Shown piece after piece: positions 46,903 through 56,759 of a DNA stretch of 64,000 bases. The DNA is from Rhizobium etli CFN 42. Lineage in GTDB: Bacteria > Pseudomonadota > Alphaproteobacteria > Rhizobiales > Rhizobiaceae. Positions within the stretch are counted from its first letter, which is position 1; each line of letters starts with the position of its first letter. A program made the translations under genes and the position numbers. The notes beneath the pieces were generated by a model. That model had not been told where the DNA came from. It saw only the letters and a program-made list of their open reading frames with translations, and did not search any database. The stretch is from contig NC_007761.1 of the NCBI RefSeq assembly GCF_000092045.1, positions 2,917,001 through 2,981,000 on the forward strand, in the 5' to 3' direction.

Positions 46903-48633
46903 TCAGTTCGACTGGCGGCGCAGGAATGCCGGAATTTCCAGCTGATCGTCTTCCTGCATCATGCGGGCTTGCGGAACCGCACGACCCTGATCGTCGAGAT
47001 TGCCGCGGCGCGGCGCATAGAGGCTTGCCTCCGGCGACAACGGACGGCGCTGCTGTGACGCGGCCGGCGGTGCGGCGGTCATGTCGGCGGCGACGGCGTC
47101 ATCGTCGCGGCGGCCAAGCGAATTGGTGATTCGCTTGAGCAGGCCCATCGGCCCGCGCTCTTCCTGGCTATGCGCGGAAGCCGGCTGCGTGCGGTGGTCG
47201 AGTTCAGCCTGGACGACCGGCGGGAAATCCTCGACCTTCGGCATGCGCACCGGTTCAGCCGCCTGTCGGATAATCGGCTCCTGTCGGACCGGCTGCTGCT
47301 GGATGGGCTGCTGCTGGACGGGCTGGCTCATTACCGGCTGGCTCATTACCGGCGTCGGAGCCTGCTGCTGCACCTGCGGACGGATCGCCGGGGCTTCCTG
47401 TGCAGGCGCGAAGATCTTGCTCTGCGGACGGAAGACTTCCTGCTGCGCAGCAGGCTGCTGGACGGGGGCGCTAGCACGCGGGGCCGAAATTTCGAGCTCA
47501 CGTTCCATCTCGACTTGGCGGATGGTCTGCGCGATCGGATCGGAGACCTTCGGTGCCTGCATCACCGGGGCAGGCTGAACTGCGGCCGCTGCCGGAGCAA
47601 CAGCCGCGGAGGGACGGATAGCAGGCTTGGCGACCGGCTGGAAGTTTCGCTCGGCGGCTTCACTGATCGCCCGGTCTATCCCTGTCGCAACGACCGAGAC
47701 GCGGATGATGCCCTCGAGCGATTCGTCGAAAGTGGCGCCGAGGATGATGTTGGCGTCCGGATCGACTTCTTCGCGGATACGGGTCGCAGCTTCGTCGACT
47801 TCGAAGAGCGTGAGGTCGCGACCGCCGGTGATCGAGATCAACAGGCCCTGGGCACCCTTCATCGAGGTTTCGTCGAGCAGCGGGTTGGCGATCGCCGCTT
47901 CGGCGGCCTGCAGTGCGCGGCCCGCGCCGGAGGCTTCGCCGGTGCCCATCATCGCGCGGCCCATTTCGCGCATCACCGAGCGGACGTCGGCGAAGTCGAG
48001 GTTGATGAGACCTTCCTTCACCATCAGGTCGGTAATGCAGGCAACGCCCGAATAGAGAACCTGGTCGGCCATCGCGAAGGCATCGGCGAAGGTCGTCTTG
48101 TCGTTGGCGATACGGAAGAGGTTCTGGTTCGGAATGACGATCAGCGTGTCGACAGACTTCTGCAGTTCCTGGATGCCCATTTCAGCCAGACGCATGCGGC
48201 GGCCGCCTTCGAAATGGAACGGCTTGGTGACGACGCCGACCGTCAGGATACCCTTATTGCGGGCCGCCTGCGCGACGACAGGAGCGGCACCCGTGCCGGT
48301 GCCGCCGCCCATGCCGGCGGTGACGAAGCACATATGCGTGCCGTTCAGGTGATCGATGATCTCGTCGATGCACTCTTCGGCGGCCGCACGGCCGACTTCC
48401 GGCTGCGAACCGGCACCGAGGCCTTCGGTGACGTTGGCACCGAGCTGGATGATGCGCTCGGCCTTCGTCATCGTCAGCGCCTGCGCATCCGTGTTGGCGA
48501 CGACGAAGTCGACGCCCTGGAGACCGGCGGTGATCATGTTGTTGACGGCGTTGCCGCCACCGCCACCGACGCCGAACACGGTGATGCGCGGCTTCAGCTC
48601 TGTGATGTCAGGCTTTTGCAGCTTGATGGTCAT
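46903..48633 (-). CDS. ftsZ: Cell division GTPase FtsZ (long-linker form)
   Basis: A 576-residue tubulin homologue that forms the Z ring. The GTPase core (about residues 12-320) has the signature GGGTGTG at 109-115. A very long Gln/Pro/Val-rich disordered linker (about 325-560, with [14 protein letters not shown]) follows, and the conserved tail [12 protein letters not shown] binds FtsA. The long linker is typical of rhizobial FtsZ. I use the ATG at 48,633 ([11 protein letters not shown]) with GAAGGAAC upstream. It follows ftsA after 56 bp. Confidence 0.96.
   Translation of the reverse strand: MTIKLQKPDITELKPRITVFGVGGGGGNAVNNMITAGLQGVDFVVANTDAQALTMTKAERIIQLGANVTEGLGAGSQPEVGRAAAEECIDEIIDHLNGTHMCFVTAGMGGGTGTGAAPVVAQAARNKGILTVGVVTKPFHFEGGRRMRLAEMGIQELQKSVDTLIVIPNQNLFRIANDKTTFADAFAMADQVLYSGVACITDLMVKEGLINLDFADVRSVMREMGRAMMGTGEASGAGRALQAAEAAIANPLLDETSMKGAQGLLISITGGRDLTLFEVDEAATRIREEVDPDANIILGATFDESLEGIIRVSVVATGIDRAISEAAERNFQPVAKPAIRPSAAVAPAAAAVQPAPVMQAPKVSDPIAQTIRQVEMERELEISAPRASAPVQQPAAQQEVFRPQSKIFAPAQEAPAIRPQVQQQAPTPVMSQPVMSQPVQQQPIQQQPVRQEPIIRQAAEPVRMPKVEDFPPVVQAELDHRTQPASAHSQEERGPMGLLKRITNSLGRRDDDAVAADMTAAPPAASQQRRPLSPEASLYAPRRGNLDDQGRAVPQARMMQEDDQLEIPAFLRRQSN
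47323..47352 (-). repeat. 15-bp perfect tandem duplication inside the ftsZ linker
   Basis: The 15-mer CTGGCTCATTACCGG occurs twice in direct succession (47,323-47,337 and 47,338-47,352), encoding a repeated five-residue unit (PVMSQ in register). It keeps the frame and sits in the disordered linker. Confidence 0.9.
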
Positions 48634-48689
48634 GGTACCTGTTCCTTCTCTCTCTGGCCGCATCGCCACGCCGGCCAATTACTTGAATT

Positions 48690-50021
48690 TCAGAAGCTTT
48701 CCTTCAGCCACTGGCCCATCCGGGCGATGCGGCTGTTATTTCCCCCAAGCGACATGAGCAGACCGCTCTGTGACGCATGTGTCTCCATGTCCGCGACCTG
48801 CGGATAGATCATCAGGCCGACGGCCGTTGAAAAGGCCGGACCCTTGGCCGCTGTCGGCAGGCCCGAAACACCCATCGGTCGACCGATGCGGACATTGCGG
48901 GCAAGAATCCGCCGCGCCACTTCGGCAAGGCCGGTCAGTTGGCTCGCCCCGCCGGTCAGCACGACGCGTTTTCCAACGATCGGGCTGAAGCCGGAGCGTT
49001 GGATGCGGTCGCGGATCAGTTCCATCGTCTCCTCGATCCGGGCCGATACGATGCGCGAAACCAGCGCCCGCGGCACTTGCGACGGCTGGTCGCGATCGTC
49101 CTCGCCGATCGGCGGGATCGAGATCAGTTCGCGCTCGTCCGAGGAATTCAGAAGTGCAGAGGCATGCACGACCTTCAGCCGCTCCGCATCCTCGATGCGG
49201 GTCGAAAGGCCGCGCGCCAGGTCGGTGGTGACATGATGGCCGCCGAGGCCGACGGCATCGGTGTGAACGAGCTTGCCTTCGGCAAAGACCGAGATCGTCG
49301 TCGTGCCGCCGCCCATGTCGATCGCCGCGCAGCCGAGTTCCACCTCGTCGTCGACGAGAGCGGCAAGACCCGATGCGTAAGGGGTCGCGACGATGCCTTC
49401 GACGGAGAGATGCGCGCGATTGACGCTGAGTTCGAGGTTCTTCAGCGCCGAGCGCTCCGCGGTGACGACATGCATGTCGACGCCGAGCGCATCGCCATAC
49501 ATCGCCAGCGGATCGCGGATACCGCGCTCGCCGTCGAGCGAGAAGCCGGTCGCCAGCGAATGCAGCACCGAGCGGTCCTGGCGCAGCGACTGCTGGCAAG
49601 CCGCCGACAGCACCTTCTTCAGGTCGTTGAGTTCGACTTCCTGGCCGCCGAGATCGATCGTCGCGGTGTAGATATCGCTGCCGAGGCGACCGGCCGTCAG
49701 GTTGACGATCAGGCTTTCGACGGTCAGTCCCGCCATGCGCTCCGCCGCATCGACGGCGAGACGGATGACGCCTTCCAACGCGTCGAGATCGGCGATAACG
49801 CCGGTCTTGATGCCGCGCGAGCGCTGATGGCCGATACCGATGATCTCGATATTGTGCGTGCGGCCCGGCAGGATCTGGCTTTCCTCGCGCGGGGTCAGCC
49901 GGCCGATCATGCAGACGACCTTGGTCGAGCCGATGTCGAGCACTGACACGATATGCGACCGCTTCGACGAAAGCGGCTTCAGGCGCGGCAATCCGAAATG
50001 GGATGAACCGAACAAGCTCAT
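48690..50021 (-). CDS. ftsA: Cell division protein FtsA
   Basis: A 443-residue actin-like ATPase that anchors FtsZ to the membrane. Visible blocks are VSVLDIGSTKVVCMIGRL (phosphate 1), the SHS2/1C domain after it, CAAIDMGGGTTTISVFAEG (phosphate 2) and RVVLTGGASQLTGLAEVA (adenosine motif). The C-terminal amphipathic helix GNNSRIARMGQWLKESF is the membrane anchor. Its start overlaps the ftsQ stop (ATGA), so translation is coupled. Confidence 0.96.
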   Translation of the reverse strand: MSLFGSSHFGLPRLKPLSSKRSHIVSVLDIGSTKVVCMIGRLTPREESQILPGRTHNIEIIGIGHQRSRGIKTGVIADLDALEGVIRLAVDAAERMAGLTVESLIVNLTAGRLGSDIYTATIDLGGQEVELNDLKKVLSAACQQSLRQDRSVLHSLATGFSLDGERGIRDPLAMYGDALGVDMHVVTAERSALKNLELSVNRAHLSVEGIVATPYASGLAALVDDEVELGCAAIDMGGGTTTISVFAEGKLVHTDAVGLGGHHVTTDLARGLSTRIEDAERLKVVHASALLNSSDERELISIPPIGEDDRDQPSQVPRALVSRIVSARIEETMELIRDRIQRSGFSPIVGKRVVLTGGASQLTGLAEVARRILARNVRIGRPMGVSGLPTAAKGPAFSTAVGLMIYPQVADMETHASQSGLLMSLGGNNSRIARMGQWLKESF

Positions 50022-50950
50022 ATATTCTGCCCCGCCTTTTTCAATTCCTTGGTACGCTCCGTTACCGCCGCCTGCCGGCGGACCGCCGCTTCCGGCGTCA
50101 GCTGGATCGCGGTCCTGTCGGGCAATCTCAGATCGACCGCGGCAATGTCCCGCTCCAGGAGTTGGTGCTCCTTGTCGAATTTCGAAAGCGTTGTCAGCGC
50201 CTGATCGATGCCGTCTTCCGGCAGCTTGACTATGACGCCGTTATCCATGTGCAGATCCCAACGACGGCCCGATATCCAGACATAAGCCTTCACGCGGGCC
50301 TTCAGGTCGGGCCACTTCGAGAAAGCATCGTCGAGCGAAGCCGCCGCGGTCTCGGCGTCACGGCCGACGACGAGCGGCAGCGACGAAAACTTGTTGTCGC
50401 GCAGCGGCGCAATGACGCTGCCGTTCCTCTCGATCAGGGAAAGCTCCTGCCCGTGCTGCCAGATCGCATAGGCCTGACGCTCCTTGAGCTTCACTTCGAT
50501 CGTCTTCGGATAGATCTTGCGGACCTCGACATTCTCGACCCACGGAAGATGCGCGATCTTCCGGCGGGCCGCATCGACGTCGAGCGCAACAAGCGAGGTC
50601 GTGCCGTCGAGGCCGATCAGCTGCAGGATCTCGATCTCGGAGGTTTCCGAATTGCCGGAGACCTTCACGTCCTCGATCGCAAAACCTGCGGCCGTCGTCG
50701 TCGCCTGCGCGACGGCCTCCGTGTGACCGCCGAGCGACATGCCGTAGAGGCCGGTCGCAGCCAGGAAGGCAAGCGCCGACACCGTGCCGGTATGGGCCGG
50801 AATGTAGATGCGGCCGCTGCCGAGGCTGATTAGGAAACGAGTGACGCGGCGCAGCGGACGCGGCAACACGAACCGCTCTTCGGCTTCCACGATCGGAAGC
50901 GCGACATGATGGCTGGGGCGCCCTATCCTCTTGACCGTCAACGCAAACAA
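50018..50950 (-). CDS. ftsQ: Cell division protein FtsQ
   Basis: A 310-residue bitopic divisome protein. The cytoplasmic N-terminus is rich in Arg, the single membrane helix is at about residues 45-65 ([20 protein letters not shown]), the POTRA domain follows ([24 protein letters not shown]), then the FtsQ beta domain ([28 protein letters not shown]). The start is a TTG at 50,950 with a strong GGAGG seven bases upstream; the longer ATG frame lies inside ddl and is not homologous. It overlaps ddl by 13 bp and ftsA by 4 bp. Confidence 0.92.
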   Translation of the reverse strand: MFALTVKRIGRPSHHVALPIVEAEERFVLPRPLRRVTRFLISLGSGRIYIPAHTGTVSALAFLAATGLYGMSLGGHTEAVAQATTTAAGFAIEDVKVSGNSETSEIEILQLIGLDGTTSLVALDVDAARRKIAHLPWVENVEVRKIYPKTIEVKLKERQAYAIWQHGQELSLIERNGSVIAPLRDNKFSSLPLVVGRDAETAAASLDDAFSKWPDLKARVKAYVWISGRRWDLHMDNGVIVKLPEDGIDQALTTLSKFDKEHQLLERDIAAVDLRLPDRTAIQLTPEAAVRRQAAVTERTKELKKAGQNI

Positions 50951-51864
50951 GACGCGTCCTCCACCATCCACCGGAGAAACTGACCAAACGAATAGCCGGC
51001 ATGACCGGCCATTTCGGGCACGAGCGAGGTTGGAGTCATGCCAGGCTGGGTATTGACTTCCAGCCAGATGATTTCGCCGTCGTCGGAGAGACGATCGTCG
51101 TAACGAAAGTCGGACCGACTGACGCCGCGGCAACCGATTGCCTGATGCGCCCTTAGGGCCAATGTTTGTATTTTTTGGTAAATATTCGGTGAAATTTTCG
51201 CCGGGATGACGTGTTTTGAACCGCCCGCAGCGTACTTGGAATCGTAATCATAAAAATTGTGTCCCAGCGGCACCACTTCCGTGACGCCGAGCGCGACATC
51301 ACCCATGACCCCGCAGGTGAGCTCGCGGCCGTAAACGTAGCGCTCGACGAGAACGTCCTCGCCATAATGCCACTCGGGCGAGCTGACGACCTGCGGCGGA
51401 TGCGCCTGATCTTCGGTGACGATGACGACGCCGAAGCTCGAGCCTTCGCGCACCGGCTTCACCACATAAGGCGGCTTCATCGGATGTGTCGCAGGGAAGG
51501 CGAAACGGTTGATGACCTGCGATTCGGCGACAGGGATCCCGGCGGCGGCAGCGACACGCTTCGCCTTGCCCTTGTCCATCGCAAGCGCCGAGGCAAGCAC
51601 GCCTGAATGCGTATAGGGGATCTCCAGATATTCCAGGATGCCCTGAATGGTCCCGTCCTCGCCGAACGGCCCATGAAGCGCATTGAAGACGACATCCGGC
51701 TTCAATGCGGCAAGCTTTTCAGAAACATCGCGGGCGACATCAAGCGTGGTTACCTTGAAGCCTTCGGCTTCGAGGGCCTCTGCGCAAGCCTTTCCCGAGG
51801 AAAGGCTGACAGGCCTTTCCGAGGAAAATCCGCCCATCAGGACAGCGACATGCTTGCGACTCAT
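50938..51864 (-). CDS. ddl: D-alanine--D-alanine ligase
   Basis: A 308-residue ATP-grasp ligase making the D-Ala-D-Ala dipeptide for the peptidoglycan stem. Visible blocks are [17 protein letters not shown] (N-terminal substrate site), [29 protein letters not shown] (ATP grasp) and [14 protein letters not shown], with [13 protein letters not shown] (metal and substrate). I start at the ATG at 51,864 ([12 protein letters not shown]) after GGGGGTG. It begins the ddl-ftsQ-ftsA run and is cut off from murB by the opposite-strand epimerase-like gene, so it needs its own promoter. Confidence 0.95.
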   Translation of the reverse strand: MSRKHVAVLMGGFSSERPVSLSSGKACAEALEAEGFKVTTLDVARDVSEKLAALKPDVVFNALHGPFGEDGTIQGILEYLEIPYTHSGVLASALAMDKGKAKRVAAAAGIPVAESQVINRFAFPATHPMKPPYVVKPVREGSSFGVVIVTEDQAHPPQVVSSPEWHYGEDVLVERYVYGRELTCGVMGDVALGVTEVVPLGHNFYDYDSKYAAGGSKHVIPAKISPNIYQKIQTLALRAHQAIGCRGVSRSDFRYDDRLSDDGEIIWLEVNTQPGMTPTSLVPEMAGHAGYSFGQFLRWMVEDASCLR

Positions 51865-52312
51865 CAACACCCCCAAAAATAACTTCCACTTTTGAAATCG
51901 ACGCTTGCGCGAAGCTGTCTGCGTCGTTCGCGCCTTCATCAGGTCTCACATGCATTAGAGCATCATTATGGTTAATGAAGTGTTTACTTTCGTTAACTGT
52001 CGCCCCGAAGCTTCCGAAGCTTTTACCTTTTGCTCATTGTGCAACCATTTCCTTCCCGTCCGGGAATGAACCCGATCGAAACGAAAAAAGCCAATGCATT
52101 CAGCGACATATCCGATCGCGCTCACCCGCGATGGAATCAGCCGGGAATCGGATGTCATCTCTCAGCCGGATACCGGCAACAGTGAGGCGGCGGTCGGCGT
52201 CTCGAATTGATTAATGCAAGAGTGACTCGGCGTGCAGAGGTCACCGCTTTTCTATTGATGCCGGTATCACTTCCGGTTAGCGAATGCCCCATGGGTGAGC
52301 AGGGAGAAGATC
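51865..52312. other. Divergent regulatory region between ddl and the SDR gene
   Basis: About 450 bp with no gene recognised. The part nearest ddl (51,955-52,000) is AT-rich and holds a TTAACCAT box and two more TTAA-type half sites. The part nearest the SDR gene has no clear motif. Promoters for both directions are expected here. Confidence 0.6.
51968..51997 (-). promoter_or_regulatory. CtrA-like box(es) upstream of ddl-ftsQ-ftsA
   Basis: On the minus strand TTAACCAT (51,968-51,975) matches the half-site reported for rhizobial CtrA. The same stretch on the plus strand reads TTAA-N7-TTTAC (51,972-51,987), one mismatch from TTAA-N7-TTAAC, and a further TTAAC ends at 51,997. It lies about 105-130 bp upstream of the ddl start. 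Regulation by the cell-cycle master regulator is inference from motif and position. Confidence 0.45.
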
Positions 52313-53242
52313 ATGCGATGCCTCGTCACCGGCGCCGCCGGCTTCGTCGGTAGTCCGCTTGTCAAACGGCTGCACGCAGAGAAAATTTACGACCTTGTGG
52401 CTACCACAAGATCGCAGACCCCTGCCTTTCCGCCTGAGGTAGCGCATTTTCCAATTGAAATAACCGGGGGAACAGATTGGACGGCTGCGCTTGAAGGGGT
52501 CGACGTCATCGTCCATCTCGCCGCCCGCGTTCACATCATGAACGACCGCGCAGCCGATCCACTAGCGGAGTTCCGCCGGACGAACACTGCTGCCGCGCTC
52601 AATCTCGCCGAACAGGCCGCCAGCGCTGGCGTGAAAAGATTCGTCTTCGTCAGCACCATCAAGGTCAACGGAGAAGAGAACGACCGGCCGTTCCGGCACG
52701 ATGACAGGCCGAAGCCGATCGATCCCTACGGAATTTCGAAACTGGAATGCGAAATCGGCCTGCGCGAAATCGCAGCGCGCACCGGCATGGAAGTCGTCAT
52801 CATCCGTCCGCCGCTGGTCTATGGCCCCGGCGCACGCGGCAACTTCGCCCTGCTCGTCAATCTTGTCCGCAAGAAATTGCCGCTCCCCTTCGCTTCGCTG
52901 AAGAACCACCGCACATTGGTCGCGGTGCAAAATCTGGTCGATCTGATCATCGCCTGCGCGACCCATCCTGCCGCCCCAGGCGAGATCTTCCTTGCCGGAG
53001 ATGGTGAAGACCTCTCGACGCCGGCGCTCATCAGGGGAATAGCCGCGGGGCTGGGCGTCAAGCCGATGCTGGTCCCCTTCCCGCCTGCACTGCTGCAAAT
53101 GGCGGCAAAGGCGCTCGGGAAGGAAGCCGTCTATCAACGCCTTTGCGGTTCGCTGCAGGTCGACATAACACGGGCGCGCGACGTTCTCGGCTGGTCACCC
53201 GTCGTCACCCCGCGCGAAGGCCTGAAACTTGCAGTGGAATAG
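52313..53242 (+). CDS. NAD-dependent epimerase/dehydratase, WbpV/WreQ-like nucleotide-sugar reductase
   Basis: A 309-residue extended SDR enzyme. The Rossmann motif is GAAGFVG at residues 7-13, the active-site VSTIKVNGE is near 113-121, and the YxxxK pair is Tyr139/Lys143. RPPLVYGPGARGNFALLV and a VDITRARDVLGWSP tail follow. The overall pattern is closest to UDP-4-keto-6-deoxy-GlcNAc 4-reductases (WbpV, rhizobial WreQ) that form QuiNAc for lipopolysaccharide. The substrate remains inference. It lies on the opposite strand to the dcw genes, wedged between ddl and murB, and ends 3 bp from the murB stop. The ATG at 52,313 has GGGAGA upstream. Confidence 0.85.
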   Translation: MRCLVTGAAGFVGSPLVKRLHAEKIYDLVATTRSQTPAFPPEVAHFPIEITGGTDWTAALEGVDVIVHLAARVHIMNDRAADPLAEFRRTNTAAALNLAEQAASAGVKRFVFVSTIKVNGEENDRPFRHDDRPKPIDPYGISKLECEIGLREIAARTGMEVVIIRPPLVYGPGARGNFALLVNLVRKKLPLPFASLKNHRTLVAVQNLVDLIIACATHPAAPGEIFLAGDGEDLSTPALIRGIAAGLGVKPMLVPFPPALLQMAAKALGKEAVYQRLCGSLQVDITRARDVLGWSPVVTPREGLKLAVE

Positions 53243-53245
53243 CCG

Positions 53246-54220
53246 CTATTCGCTCGTCACGCCCTGGAACGGGCGGACTTCCCGGCCCGGCATGAAGACG
53301 CCGAGGCGCTTGATTTCCCATTCGAGCTTGATCCCCTCCTTCTCGAAGACCTCGCGGCGCACTTGCTCGCCGAGATATTCGAGATCGTAGCCGGTCGCCT
53401 GCCCCATATTGATCATGAAGTTGCAGTGAAGCGACGACATCTGCGCGCCGCCGATCACGAGGCCGCGGCAGCCTGCCTCGTCGATCAGCTTCCAGGCCGA
53501 ATGGCCCGGAGGGTTCTTGAAGGTCGAGCCGCCGGTCTTTTCGCGAACCGGCTGTACCGTCTCGCGGTGATTGCGCACAGCGTCCATTTCGGCGCGGATC
53601 TGGGCGCGATCTTCCGGATAGCCCTCGAACAGTACCGAAGTGAAGATCAGATCGGTCGGTGCTGCGGAATGCCGGTAGGAATAACCCATTTCGGCATTGG
53701 AAAGCACATGCTTGTTGCCCTTGCGATCGACCGCGTTGACCTCGATCAGCCGCTCGCGTGTCTCGACGCCGTTAGCGCCCGCGTTCATGCGCGCCGCGCC
53801 GCCGATGGCGCCCGGAATGCCGTAGTAGAAGTGTAAGCCGCCAATGCCGTTGTCCATCGCCATCGCCGCCACATGTTTGTCCGGGCAGATGGCCCCAGCC
53901 AGAATGCGGTTTTCCCCGGCAAGCTCGACGAAACCGAAGCCCTTGGCCGACAGGCGCAGCACGACGCCGGGAATGCCGCCGTCACGCACAAGAATGTTGG
54001 ACCCGACGCCAATGACCGTCAGCGGCACTTCTTCCGGCAAGATCTTCAGAAAGGCGATGAGATCGTCGATGTCATGCGGCTGAAACATCAGCTCGGCAAG
54101 GCCCCCGGCCCTGAACCAGGTGACGCGATCCATGGGGGCATCCGGCGTGATACGGCCGCGGATATCCTTTACACCGTCTCCGAGAGACGCGAGAAGCTTT
54201 TCCCCATTCACCTGTTTCAT
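53246..54220 (-). CDS. murB: UDP-N-acetylenolpyruvoylglucosamine reductase
   Basis: A 324-residue FAD enzyme that reduces UDP-GlcNAc-enolpyruvate to UDP-MurNAc. FAD-binding blocks are [22 protein letters not shown] and [20 protein letters not shown]. The catalytic Ser lies in [25 protein letters not shown], and [13 protein letters not shown] follows. Its start overlaps the murC stop (ATGA); the frame open to 54,271 is inside murC and not homologous. It is the last gene of the contiguous ftsI-to-murB run. Confidence 0.96.
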
Positions 54221-55632
54221 GCGGACTTTCCCGATAGGCCTTCCAGTTGCTTGGGCAGTGCTGCTGCCCAAGATGTGATGCTCCCAGCCCCCAACAGAAC
54301 CACGAAATCGCCAGGCTTTGCAACCTCCGCAACCATCTCAGGCAGAAGCTCGGCCGAAGACAGGAAGCGGGCGTCGCGATGACCGCCGGATTTGATGCGC
54401 GAGACGAGCGACGTGGAGTCGACGCCTTCGATCGCATCCTCGCCCGCAGCATAGACCGGCGCCAGCAAAATGCTGTCGGCATCGTTGAAGCAGGCGGCGA
54501 ATTCCTCGAACAGGCTCGCGAGACGCGTGTAACGGTGCGGCTGATGGACGGCGATGATGCGCCCCTTGCAGGCCTCGCGGGCCGCCTTCAGTACCGCCTT
54601 GATTTCGACCGGATGGTGGCCGTAATCGTCGAAGATCTGCACGCCGTTCCATTCGCCGGTCAGCGTGAAGCGACGCTTGACGCCACCGAAGGAAGCAAGC
54701 CCCTTGGCGATATCTTCACTCGATATGCCAAGCCGGTTGGCGACCGCGATTGCCGCCGTGGCGTTGGATATATTGTGGCGACCGGGCATCGGCATGACAA
54801 GCCCCTTGAGCTCGGTCCTCTGGCCGGTGCGGCGGCGGCGGATCTCGACGTCGAAAATCGAGCGCGTGCCGTCGATGCGCACATTCTTGAAGCGCACGTC
54901 AGCCTGCGGGTTCTCGCCATAGGTGATGATCTTACGGTCCTCGATGCGGCCGACCAGCGACTGCACCTCGGGATGATCGAGGCACATGACGCCGAAGCCG
55001 TAAAACGGCACATTCTCAACGAACTGCCGGAAGGCGGCGCGCACGGCATCGAAATTGCCGTAGTGGTCGAGATGCTCGGGGTCGATATTGGTGATGACGG
55101 CGACGTCGGCCGGAAGCTTCAGGAAGGTACCGTCCGATTCGTCGGCCTCGACCACCATCCATTCACCCTCGCCCATGCGGGCATTGGTGCCGTAGGCATT
55201 GATGATGCCGCCGTTGATGACAGTCGGATCAAGCCCACCGGCTTCGAGCAGGGTTGCGACCAAGGAGGTTGTCGTCGTCTTGCCATGGGTGCCGCCGATG
55301 GCGATCGCATTGCGGAAGCGCATCAGCTCGGCAAGCATTTCGGCGCGGCGAACCACCGGCAGCAGCTTTTCACGCGCAGCGATAAGTTCCGGATTGCTCT
55401 TTCTGATTGCCGTCGAAACGACGACGACTTCGGCATCACCGAGATTTTCGGCGCGATGGCCGACGAAGACCTCAATGCCTTTCTCGCGCAGCCGCTGCAC
55501 ATTGGCGCTGTCCGATTGATCCGATCCCTGCACCTTGTGACCGAGATTGTGCAGCACCTCGGCAATGCCGCTCATGCCGATGCCGCCAATGCCGATGAAA
55601 TGGACGAGACCGATCGCCTTCGGCAGTTTCAT
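54217..55632 (-). CDS. murC: UDP-N-acetylmuramate--L-alanine ligase
   Basis: A 471-residue Mur ligase adding L-Ala to UDP-MurNAc. The N-terminal nucleotide-sugar domain starts [19 protein letters not shown], the ATP P-loop is GTHGKTT at residues 114-120, and [10 protein letters not shown] and [12 protein letters not shown] are the typical later blocks. It overlaps murG and murB by 4 bp each, a sign of coupled translation. Confidence 0.97.
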
Positions 55633-56753
55633 GCGCGTGTCCTCTTGAATTCTGAGACTGTCTTGCCGGCGGCAATAGCCTCAACCATGTCGGCAAGCAA
55701 GTTCGCTGCATCCGGTTTCCCGGCAAGCTTGGCCGCCGCCGCCATGTGCGAAAGCTTGTCCGGATCGTTCATCACATGGCTCAGTATAGAGGCAATGCGT
55801 TCAGGTGAAAGCTCCGACTGAGGGATTACCTTCGCCCCGCCGGTCGCAGCCAGCGCGGCGGCGTTGGCTGCCTGATCATGGTCGAGCGCATGCGGATAGG
55901 GCACTAGAATGGCCGGGCGTCCGATGACGGAGATTTCCGAAACCGTGGAAGCGCCGGAGCGGCAGATCACCAGATGTGCCTGGGCAAGACGCTCCGCCAT
56001 GTCGTTGAAAAATGGCGCGATATCGGCTCCCATCTCCAGCTTGGCGACGCAGCCGCTGACCATCTCCATATCCTCAGGGCGCACCTGCTGCGTCACCCTG
56101 AGCCGCGCGCGCAGGCCGTCGTCGAGCAGGCTGATCGCCGTCGGCATGGCCTTGGAAAAATACTGCGCGCCCTGGCTGCCGCCGAAGACGACAAGGTTGA
56201 AGGGCTCACCGGGGTGCGAGGGCAGGTAAGGCTGCTCGGCTGCAGCAAGGATCGCGGGGCGCACGGGATTGCCGGTCGCAACCGTCTTGTCGGAAAAAAC
56301 ATCTCCGCTTTCCGGCAGAAAGCCGCCGGCGATCGCCTTGACGCGCGGAGCCAGCGCCTTGTTGGCCCGGCCCATGACGGCATTCTGCTCATGCAGCATC
56401 GAGGCGACGCCGAGCCGCGTGGCGGCCAGCAGCGGCGGCACGGTTGGGTAACCGCCGAAGCCGACGACAATCACCGGCTTCAGCCGCTGGATCAGCCTTT
56501 TGGCCGCTCGCATGCCGCTCCACAACGTCCACAGCGAGCGGGCGACGGCGACCGGGTTCTTCGAGCCGATCGTCGCCGACGGCACGACATGGATCTCCTC
56601 GGCCGGGAACTTGCCGGCATAACGTTCAGCTCGGCTGTCAGTGACGAGATGCACCGAGTAACCACGCTCCTTCAGCTTGAAGGCCAGCGCCTCCGCCGGG
56701 AACACATGGCCGCCGGTCCCCCCGGCGGCAAGCAGCACGATGCCTTTGCTCAT
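55629..56753 (-). CDS. murG: UDP-GlcNAc: lipid I N-acetylglucosaminyltransferase
   Basis: A 374-residue GT-B glycosyltransferase converting lipid I to lipid II on the inner face of the membrane. The N-terminal G-loop is [26 protein letters not shown] and [14 protein letters not shown] follow, and the donor-site blocks are [12 protein letters not shown] and [27 protein letters not shown]. It overlaps murC by 4 bp and lies 6 bp after ftsW. Confidence 0.97.
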   Translation of the reverse strand: MSKGIVLLAAGGTGGHVFPAEALAFKLKERGYSVHLVTDSRAERYAGKFPAEEIHVVPSATIGSKNPVAVARSLWTLWSGMRAAKRLIQRLKPVIVVGFGGYPTVPPLLAATRLGVASMLHEQNAVMGRANKALAPRVKAIAGGFLPESGDVFSDKTVATGNPVRPAILAAAEQPYLPSHPGEPFNLVVFGGSQGAQYFSKAMPTAISLLDDGLRARLRVTQQVRPEDMEMVSGCVAKLEMGADIAPFFNDMAERLAQAHLVICRSGASTVSEISVIGRPAILVPYPHALDHDQAANAAALAATGGAKVIPQSELSPERIASILSHVMNDPDKLSHMAAAAKLAGKPDAANLLADMVEAIAAGKTVSEFKRTRA

Positions 56754-56759
56754 GACCTC

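Noticed and set aside
54247..55821. A 524-codon plus-strand open frame across murC
   Set aside because: It is antisense to a clearly functional murC and murG; composition only.
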